A stretch of 32,680 nucleotides of DNA from Tahibacter caeni (GTDB taxonomy: Bacteria; Pseudomonadota; Gammaproteobacteria; Xanthomonadales; Rhodanobacteraceae). Shown here in pieces: positions 26,935 to 32,680 of the stretch. Numbering within the stretch: position 1 is the first letter of the stretch; each line of letters starts with the position of its first letter. The position numbers and the translations under genes were made by a program. The stretch covers positions 1 through 32,680 of the forward strand of contig NZ_JANFVR010000019.1 in assembly GCF_024609805.1 (NCBI RefSeq). The letters run 5' to 3'. Under the pieces are notes generated by a model. The model saw only the letters and a list, made by a program, of their open reading frames with translations, made no database searches and had not been told where the DNA came from.

Positions 26935-27896
26935 TGCGCGCGCGTGTCACGCGCGGAGCTTTCCACTTCGAGACCGACCTGCAGCCAGCCGAGGCTCAGG
27001 CCGATGCGTCTGGCGTCGGGATCGGCCCAGACGTAGCTCAGCATGCGGCCGCTCGCGTCCTCGATGACGGCCAGACGCAGCACCTCGGTGTTGCTTTCGC
27101 GATAGGTCAGGCGCGCGAGCTCGAGCGAATAGCCCGACGCCGCGCCGTCGCGGTATTTCAGCGGCACGCGGCCGCCTTCGCTGTGCAGGCGCAGGTCGCG
27201 GCGCAGATGCCAGTCGTTGTTGTCCGGCGAAGCCTTGACGCCGCCGCCGTTGAGCGCGTCCCAGCCGGTGAACCAGCGCACGCGCTGCGACAGGGTCGCC
27301 GCGTCGACGCCGCGCGCCTGGTCGGCGACCATGACCACGCGCAGGCGGTCGTTGACGAGCTCGAAGCGCAGCGGCAGCAGCGCGGCCGTCGCGCCGATGC
27401 CGGGCAACAGCGCGCTGCAGGCGGCCGGATCGGCGGCGAAGGCCAGGCCGTTGCGCGTCGCCGCGGCTTTCAGCATGCAGGCGTTCAGCGGCGCCCACGA
27501 CTTGTCGTCGATGCGCACGTTCTTCGCCGGATTCAGGAACACGGCCTCGGCCTCGGCCGTCAGCGGCCGGTACGGCAGGAAGCCGTTGCCTTCGCTGACC
27601 AGCAGCCAGCGCGCTTCCTGCACCGGCGTCGTGTCCGGCAGCACGACGCGCCAGAGCAGCTGCTTGCGGTCGCCGCCCGGATGAGTCAGCCAGTGATGGA
27701 TGGCCGGCGCGGCGTTCGTCGAAGGCGCCTGCTTGCCGCCGGCCGATGCGTTCCAGCGCTCGGCGTGGTTGTCGTATTCGCCGGCCAGTTCCTGCGGCAC
27801 GGCCACCGTCGATTCGGACGTCGTGCGCGCCGGCAGCGCGCCGCAGGCGGACAGCAGCAGCGCGGAAGCCGCGAGCAGGCAGAACGGTAAGCGCAT
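26931..27896 (-). CDS. Lipoprotein resembling CpcT/CpeT chromophore lyases
   Basis: The 321-residue protein starts at ATG 27896 behind CGGAGGAAA, 26 bp after the PLP-enzyme stop. The signal peptide MRLPFCLLAASALLLSACG ends in a lipobox (lipid Cys18). ELAGEYDNHAERW, the region VQEARWLLVSEGNGFLPYR and the two-cysteine stretch LNACMLKAAATRNGLAF/DPAACSALL resemble the CpeT fold found as lipoproteins in non-photosynthetic proteobacteria. There the role is unknown; in cyanobacteria the family attaches bilins to phycobiliproteins. The C-terminal third (LHSEGGRVPLKYRDG, then ESNTEVLRLAVIED) looks like a separate beta-rich part. Confidence in the gene is high, in the family moderate. Confidence 0.75.
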   Translation of the reverse strand: MRLPFCLLAASALLLSACGALPARTTSESTVAVPQELAGEYDNHAERWNASAGGKQAPSTNAAPAIHHWLTHPGGDRKQLLWRVVLPDTTPVQEARWLLVSEGNGFLPYRPLTAEAEAVFLNPAKNVRIDDKSWAPLNACMLKAAATRNGLAFAADPAACSALLPGIGATAALLPLRFELVNDRLRVVMVADQARGVDAATLSQRVRWFTGWDALNGGGVKASPDNNDWHLRRDLRLHSEGGRVPLKYRDGAASGYSLELARLTYRESNTEVLRLAVIEDASGRMLSYVWADPDARRIGLSLGWLQVGLEVESSARDTRAQ

Positions 27897-27922
27897 GTTT
27901 CCTCCGAAAGCGTTGTGCAACC

Positions 27923-29107
27923 CTACACGCGATCCAGGGCCTGGGCGAGATCGGCGATCAGTACGTCGGCGTCTTCCAGGCCGATCGAAATCCGCACGAG
28001 ATTGACCGGCACCTGCCCTGCCCGCGCGTCGGTCACGCGCGTGTCCGGCGGATAGACGGCCGCGACCGGAAACAGCAGCGACTCGTAGCCGCCCCAGGAC
28101 ACGGTCATGAGGAACCGCTGCAGCGCATCGCAGAAACGCTCGACCGTCGCCGTCGTCTCGCCGCGCACGGTGAACGACAGCAGGCCGCTTGCGCCGGTGG
28201 TCTGCCGCAGGCTCAGGTCGTACTGCGGATCGCCGGCGTCGTGCGGATACCAGACGTGTCCGACCTTGGGATGTTCTTTCAGGAACGCGATGACGACCTG
28301 CGTGGTCTGCGCGATCTGGCGCAGGCGCACGGGCAAGGTCCGCAAGCCCCGGATCATCAACCACGCGTCGTGCGGCGACAGCATCGCGCCGAGCGTCATG
28401 TAAGGCCCCTGGAACACCTCGCGGATCAGCGCCTTGCTGCCGCAGAGCACGCCGGCGACGACGTCGCTGTGGCCGTTGAGGTACTTGGTCGCCGAATGCG
28501 CGACGAGGTCGATGCCCAGCGCGATCGCGCGCTGGTTCAGCGGCGTCGCGTAGCTGTTGTCGAGCAAGGTGCGGATGCCGCGGCGGCGCGCGAGCGCGGC
28601 GACGGCGGCGAGGTCCTGCTGCTCGTAGGTCATCGTGTTCGGGCTTTCGAGCACGATGAGCCGGGTCTGCGGGGTCAGCGCGGCCTCGATCGCGGCCGTG
28701 TCGCGCGCGTCGACGAACGCGTGGCCGACGCCGAACCGCGCGAGGAAGTCGCGCAGCAGGCTGCGCGTCCACGAGTACGGCTTCTGCACGCAGACCACGT
28801 GATCGCCGGACCTAAGTCCGGCCATTACGCCGGCCGCGATCGCCGCGGCGCCCGATCCGAACAGCAGCGCGTCGTCGGCGCCTTCGAGCGCGGCGAGTTT
28901 TTTGCGCAGGATCTCGACGGTCGGGTTGTTGCCGCGCGTGTACAGCGTGTTGTCGAGTTCGTCGCCGAAGGCCGTGCGCATCTGCGCGACGGTCTCGAAC
29001 GCGAAGATCGAGCTCTGGTAGATCGGCGGCGACACGGCGCCGCGATGGCGCGAGCGATCCTCCTCGCCGAGGTGGTTCAGGATGTAGCTCAGATCATGCT
29101 CGTGCAT
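27923..29107 (-). CDS. Cys/Met-metabolism PLP enzyme (cystathionine lyase/synthase-like)
   Basis: The 394-residue protein starts at ATG 29107 behind GGAAGG, 21 bp after galU. It has the family layout: PPIYQSSIF, TLYTRGNNPTVEILRKKLA, the phosphate-binding LFGSGAAAI, ESPNTMTYEQQD, LLDNSYATPL (Asp183 for the pyridine N), and the PLP lysine in HSATKYLNGHSD (Lys208). The usual YGGT in the substrate pocket is YSWT here, so it may not be a standard MetB, MetC or methionine gamma-lyase. The reaction is therefore left at family level: elimination or replacement at the beta or gamma carbon of sulfur amino acids. It is co-directional with the surface-sugar genes. Confidence 0.9.
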   Translation of the reverse strand: MHEHDLSYILNHLGEEDRSRHRGAVSPPIYQSSIFAFETVAQMRTAFGDELDNTLYTRGNNPTVEILRKKLAALEGADDALLFGSGAAAIAAGVMAGLRSGDHVVCVQKPYSWTRSLLRDFLARFGVGHAFVDARDTAAIEAALTPQTRLIVLESPNTMTYEQQDLAAVAALARRRGIRTLLDNSYATPLNQRAIALGIDLVAHSATKYLNGHSDVVAGVLCGSKALIREVFQGPYMTLGAMLSPHDAWLMIRGLRTLPVRLRQIAQTTQVVIAFLKEHPKVGHVWYPHDAGDPQYDLSLRQTTGASGLLSFTVRGETTATVERFCDALQRFLMTVSWGGYESLLFPVAAVYPPDTRVTDARAGQVPVNLVRISIGLEDADVLIADLAQALDRV

Positions 29108-29128
29108 CGCGGCCTTCCGTGCGCCTGC

Positions 29129-29998
29129 TCACTTGCCCGCGACGAACTCGCGCGTGGCCGCGGCCAGGGTCGGATCCTGCAGCGCGAAGTGCATGGTCGC
29201 CTTGACGAGGCCGAGCTTGTTGCCGCAGTCGAAGCGCTCGCCCTCGAAGCGATAGGCCAGCACGCGTTCCTGCTTCAGCAGCGCGTCGATCGCGTCGGTC
29301 AGCTGGATCTCGCCGCCGGCGCCGGGCTTGGTCGATTCCAGCAGCGAGAAGATGCGGCCGGGCAGCACGTAGCGGCCGACGACGGCTAGATTCGACGGCG
29401 CGTCTTCGGGCTTGGGCTTCTCGACCATGAGCTTGATCAGCGCGGCGCGCTCGTTGATCGGCGTCGCGTCGACGATGCCGTACTTGTTGGTCTGCTCGCG
29501 CGGCACCTCTTCGACCGCGATCACGCCGGAGTTCTCGAACGCGGCGAGGTCGGCCATCTGGCGCAAGGCGCTCGCGCCGCTGTTCCAGATCAGATCGTCG
29601 GGCAGGATCACGCCGAACGGTTCGTTGCCGACGACCGGTTTCGCGCACAGCACCGCATGGCCGAGGCCCAGCGCCTCGGGCTGCGTCACGAACACGCAGC
29701 GCACGTGCTTGGGCAGCACGTTCTGCACGAGCGACAGCAGCTCCTTCTTGCCGGCCTGCTCGAGCTTGGTCTCGAGCTCGTAGGCCTTGTCGAAGTAGTC
29801 GGCGATCGCGTGCTTGTAGCGGTTGGTCACGAAGATCAGCGTGTCGGCGCCGGCGTCGACGGCTTCGTCGACGGCGTACTGGATCAGCGGCCGGTCGAGC
29901 ACCGGCAGCATTTCCTTGGCCACGACCTTGGTCGCCGGCAGGAAGCGCGTGCCGAGACCGGCGACCGGGAAGACGACCTTGCGTAGACGTTGCGACAT
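29129..29998 (-). CDS. galU: UTP-glucose-1-phosphate uridylyltransferase
   Basis: The 289-residue protein starts at ATG 29998 with AGGAG 5-6 bases upstream; a frame start 24 bases earlier lacks one. The nucleotide-binding signature AGLGTRFLPATKVVAKEMLP, IQYAVDEAVDAGADTLIFV, GLGHAVLCAKP, VILPDDLIW, NKYGIVDAT and GGEIQLTDAID with GNKLGLVKA are those of GalU. It makes UDP-glucose from UTP and glucose-1-phosphate for lipopolysaccharide core, O-antigen and exopolysaccharide. It lies 115 bp after the WbpM-type gene and is followed closely by the PLP enzyme gene. Confidence 0.97.
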   Translation of the reverse strand: MSQRLRKVVFPVAGLGTRFLPATKVVAKEMLPVLDRPLIQYAVDEAVDAGADTLIFVTNRYKHAIADYFDKAYELETKLEQAGKKELLSLVQNVLPKHVRCVFVTQPEALGLGHAVLCAKPVVGNEPFGVILPDDLIWNSGASALRQMADLAAFENSGVIAVEEVPREQTNKYGIVDATPINERAALIKLMVEKPKPEDAPSNLAVVGRYVLPGRIFSLLESTKPGAGGEIQLTDAIDALLKQERVLAYRFEGERFDCGNKLGLVKATMHFALQDPTLAAATREFVAGK

Positions 29999-30113
29999 GC
30001 GGACTCCTAGCGGATCGGGCAATCAGGAAGTGAAGACGGAAACGGAGGCACCGCAGGCGGCTCGGCCGGCGGCGTGACGACGATGAACGTGGCCGGCAGC
30101 GACGCTTCCTCTC

Positions 30114-32006
30114 CTAGCGCTGCTGCGGTCGTTCGAACGCGACGACGGCAGCTTCTTCGGCCGTGCGCGCGAAATCCGGCAGCAGCGCGGCGACGCAGCG
30201 GCGCAGCGCGTCCTCGTCGAAGTCCTGCACGGCCTGCGCCGCGCGCGCGAGCTGCGCGTTCAGGAGCTCCCAGCTCATGCTGCGCGGCTGGGCCAGGAAG
30301 ATCTTCGCGTGCGCCGTATTGCGGTAGTTCTCCAGAGGATGGAACAGCTCCTCGAACAGCTTCTCGCCTGGTCGCAGGCCGGTATAGGCGATCTGGATGT
30401 CGCGGCCCGGGATCTTGCCGGTCAGCCGTATCATCTGCTCGGCGAGATCGCGGATGCGGATCGGCTCGCCCATGTCGAGCGCGAAGATCTCGCCGCCCTT
30501 ACCGAGCACCTCGGCCTGCAGGATCAACTGGCAGGCTTCCGGGATCGTCATGAAATAGCGCGTGATCTCCGGATGCGTCACGGTGACCGGGCCGCCGTTG
30601 CGGATCTGTTCGCGGAACAGCGGCACGACCGAGCCGGCCGAATCGAGCACGTTGCCGAACCGCACGGTGATGAAGCGCGTGCGCGAACGGCCGGCAAGGT
30701 TCTGGCAGTACAGCTCGGCGATACGCTTGGACGCCCCCATGATGCTCGTCGGGTTCACGGCCTTGTCGGTCGAGATCAGCACGAGGCATTCGACGTCGTG
30801 GCGGTCGGCGGTGTCGGCGACGCAGCGCGTGGCCAGCGAATTGTTGCGCACGGCCTCGCGCAGCTGCCCCTGCAGCAGCGGCACGTGCTTGTAGGCGGCC
30901 GCGTGGAACACGACCTGCGGCCTCGCCGCGGCGAAGACGTGCTCGCAGGTCGCCGGGTCGCCGGCGTTGCCGATACGCGCATCGAGGATCAGGTCGGGCC
31001 AGGCCGCACGCAGTTCCTGCTCGATGCGATAGAGGTTGTATTCGGACAGCTCCAGTATCGTCAGCGAACTCGCGCCGAGCCGCGCGACCTGGCGGCACAG
31101 CTCCGAACCGATCGATCCGCCGCCGCCGGTCACGAGTACGCGCTTGCCGGTCAGGCCGCTGCGTATCGCGGTCCAGTCCAGCTCGACCGGATCGCGGCCG
31201 AGCAGGTCCTCGATCGCGACTTCCTTGAGCTCGTTGAACTGCGAGCGGCCCGAGACCACGTCGTCCAGACGCGGCACGGTGCGGAACGCGAGGCCCGTGG
31301 ATTCGCAGAGCTCGACGACGCGGCGCATCTGTGCGTTGCTCGACGACGGCATAGCGATCAGCAGCATCTGCGCGGCGACTTCGGCGGCGATCTGCGGCAG
31401 CCGCTCCAGGGTGCCCAGTACCGGCACGCCGTGCAGCTTGGCGCCGCGCAGCTGGGCGTTGTCGTCGACGAAGCCGACGACGCGATAGCGGTTCTCGCGC
31501 TTGAGGTCACGCACGAGCGCCTCGCCGGCACGGCCGGCGCCGAGCACGAGCACGCGCTGGCTCGGACTGTCGTTGAACAGGTCCAGGCGCGAGTCCTTCC
31601 AGAAGCGGTAGCCCAGCCGCGGCGCGCCGAGGAACACGACGAGCGCGGCCGGATAGATCAGCAGCACGCCGCGCGGCACCGTCGCGAGGCGGTTGTAGAG
31701 GAACAGCGTGATCGCCACCAGCACCGCGCCAATTGCGCCGGCGCGCACGATGTTCCACAGATCCGGCAGGCTCGCGAAGCGCCAGAGCCCGCGGTAGAGC
31801 CCGGTCCACCAGAACACCGCGGCCTGCACCGCGAGCAGCACGATCACTTCGGGACCGAACCAGATCACCGGCTGCGGCTCGGGCAGCAGCGCGTTGCGGA
31901 TCGCGTACGTGGCGAGCCAGGCCAGCCAGACCATGGTCAGGTCATGGGCGACGACGGCGAGGCGCGGATGGATCAGGCCGATGCTGCGGCGCAGGAGGTC
32001 AGGCAC
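30114..32006 (-). CDS. WbpM/CapD-type UDP-sugar 4,6-dehydratase, membrane-bound
   Basis: The preferred start is GTG 32006 (630 residues), behind GGAG and overlapping the previous gene's stop by 8 bases. ATG 32057 would run deep inside that gene. Four membrane spans lie within about residues 15-130. Two Rossmann domains follow: VLVLGAGRAGEALV (153-166) and VLVTGGGGSIGSELC (290-304). The catalytic motif of the large inverting/retaining dehydratases is present as STDKAVNPTSIMGASKR, with Met423 and Lys427 (M-x3-K replaces Y-x3-K). DLLGRDPV is also typical. It converts UDP-GlcNAc to the 4-keto-6-deoxy sugar for surface polysaccharide. It forms the classic wbpL-wbpM pair with the upstream transferase. 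Confidence 0.95.
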   Translation of the reverse strand: MPDLLRRSIGLIHPRLAVVAHDLTMVWLAWLATYAIRNALLPEPQPVIWFGPEVIVLLAVQAAVFWWTGLYRGLWRFASLPDLWNIVRAGAIGAVLVAITLFLYNRLATVPRGVLLIYPAALVVFLGAPRLGYRFWKDSRLDLFNDSPSQRVLVLGAGRAGEALVRDLKRENRYRVVGFVDDNAQLRGAKLHGVPVLGTLERLPQIAAEVAAQMLLIAMPSSSNAQMRRVVELCESTGLAFRTVPRLDDVVSGRSQFNELKEVAIEDLLGRDPVELDWTAIRSGLTGKRVLVTGGGGSIGSELCRQVARLGASSLTILELSEYNLYRIEQELRAAWPDLILDARIGNAGDPATCEHVFAAARPQVVFHAAAYKHVPLLQGQLREAVRNNSLATRCVADTADRHDVECLVLISTDKAVNPTSIMGASKRIAELYCQNLAGRSRTRFITVRFGNVLDSAGSVVPLFREQIRNGGPVTVTHPEITRYFMTIPEACQLILQAEVLGKGGEIFALDMGEPIRIRDLAEQMIRLTGKIPGRDIQIAYTGLRPGEKLFEELFHPLENYRNTAHAKIFLAQPRSMSWELLNAQLARAAQAVQDFDEDALRRCVAALLPDFARTAEEAAVVAFERPQQR

Positions 32007-32680
32007 GGCGGCGCACTCCGGCGAGGACGGCCTGCCGCGCGCGCCACCAGAGCGCAACGCCGGCCGTGTAGGCGATCAGCACCGCAGCGACGGACGCACC
32101 CGGGTCGCGCTTCAACGCGACGAGCACGGCCAGCGGTGCGACCAGCAACAGATTCCACGCCATGTAGTAGCCCACGACCCGGGCATGCGAGCAGCCGCCG
32201 CGCACGAGCCACTGATAGAGATGTTCGCGGTGCGCACTATACCAGCGGCGTCCGCGCCAGATGCGCTGCAGCAAGGTCGCCGTCGCGTCGACGGCGAAGC
32301 TGCTGGCCAGCAACAGACCCGCGGCGAGCCAGCGCGGTTCCGTCAGCGCCGCACAGGCCAGCAGCGCGATGACGAGGAAACCCAGCGCGCCGCTGCCGAC
32401 GTCGCCGAGGAAGATCCGCGCGGACGGAAAATTGAACGGCAGGAACGTGACGCAGGCCGCCGCGAGCGCGGCCGGCACGGACCCGAGCCCGTGCGGCAGC
32501 GCGAACTCGCCGAGCAGCGCGAGCATCGCGAACACGAAAGCGGACTGGGCGGTCAGCAGGCCATTGATGCCGTCCATGAAGTTGTGCAGGTTGATCGACC
32601 AGGCCGTGGCGACGACGACCGCGGCCGCAGCGACGGCGCAGGCCCAGAGCGGCAGGTCGGCGCGCCACGACGCCGGGGCG
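31999..32680 (-). CDS. Glycosyltransferase family 4, WecA/WbpL-type (5'-truncated by window edge)
   Basis: The frame is open to base 32680, and the residues before the ATG at 32577 read INLHNF, continuing the family motif NLHNFMDGINGLL, so the gene begins outside the window. Other signatures are ARIFLGDVGSGALGF and the cytoplasmic loop HREHLYQWLV (HxEH-Y of WecA-type enzymes), with several membrane spans. The family moves a sugar-1-phosphate from a UDP-sugar to undecaprenyl phosphate, starting O-antigen or exopolysaccharide units. It overlaps the dehydratase gene by 8 bases; the two are co-translated. Confidence 0.94.
   Translation of the reverse strand, partial: APASWRADLPLWACAVAAAAVVVATAWSINLHNFMDGINGLLTAQSAFVFAMLALLGEFALPHGLGSVPAALAAACVTFLPFNFPSARIFLGDVGSGALGFLVIALLACAALTEPRWLAAGLLLASSFAVDATATLLQRIWRGRRWYSAHREHLYQWLVRGGCSHARVVGYYMAWNLLLVAPLAVLVALKRDPGASVAAVLIAYTAGVALWWRARQAVLAGVRRRA

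Overview
This is a high-GC window dominated by ordinary bacterial genes. The mix suggests a free-living gammaproteobacterium of the Lysobacterales (Rhodanobacteraceae, Dokdonella-like). It includes a Reg_prop/Y_Y_Y sensor kinase, an M36 fungalysin-type protease, a Tat-exported molybdenum hydroxylase, a secreted protein ending in VFADGFEP, and WbpL/WbpM-type surface-sugar genes. The taxonomic guess is inference; there is no rRNA, tRNA, insertion sequence, phage or CRISPR array to anchor it.

Layout, left to right. (1) 1-4784, plus strand: the 3' part of a propeller sensor histidine kinase, a NarL/LuxR response regulator and an MFS exporter with an extra C-terminal domain. The last two genes overlap. 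(2) 4785-6900: a C-rich homopolymer tract, a small exported EF-hand protein (minus), and a divergent gene for a Gly/Tyr/Arg/Gln-rich protein with a C-terminal BON domain (plus), followed by a strong hairpin. (3) 6901-8776, minus: an NtrC-type sigma-54 activator overlapping a small GAF/DHp-like protein that keeps the histidine H-box but has no kinase ATPase domain. (4) 8885-10030, minus: an exported M19 dipeptidase homologue that lacks several metal-ligand residues. (5) 10352-13387, plus: a large secreted M36 metalloprotease, ending at a 14-bp hairpin. (6) 13789-17119, plus: a three-gene periplasmic molybdenum hydroxylase (2Fe-2S subunit, Tat-exported Mo subunit, diheme lipoprotein cytochrome c). 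(7) 17252-24299, plus: a sialidase-like secreted protein, a pseudo-receiver/multi-PAS diguanylate cyclase, an unknown membrane protein, a glutathione S-transferase and a YbdK-type carboxylate-amine ligase. (8) 24417-25620: a patch of small genes (NTF2-like, a small membrane protein, a frameshifted lipoprotein) with attC-like core sequences in between. (9) 32680-25648, minus: a co-directional run of WecA/WbpL-type glycosyl-1-phosphate transferase, WbpM-type dehydratase, GalU, a Cys/Met-metabolism PLP enzyme, a CpeT-like lipoprotein and a PuuB-like FAD oxidase.

How they work together. The right-hand run supplies an undecaprenyl-linked sugar primer, a UDP-sugar dehydratase and UDP-glucose for surface polysaccharide. 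The molybdenum hydroxylase operon forms one periplasmic oxidation chain that ends in a membrane-anchored cytochrome. The two regulatory pairs (propeller kinase/NarL regulator; GAF-DHp protein/NtrC activator) and the diguanylate cyclase are the signalling layer. The most unusual items are the FUS-like low-complexity BON protein, the kinase-less DHp protein coupled to a sigma-54 activator, the metal-ligand-deficient dipeptidase, and the lipoprotein whose signal peptide is split by a single-base frameshift.
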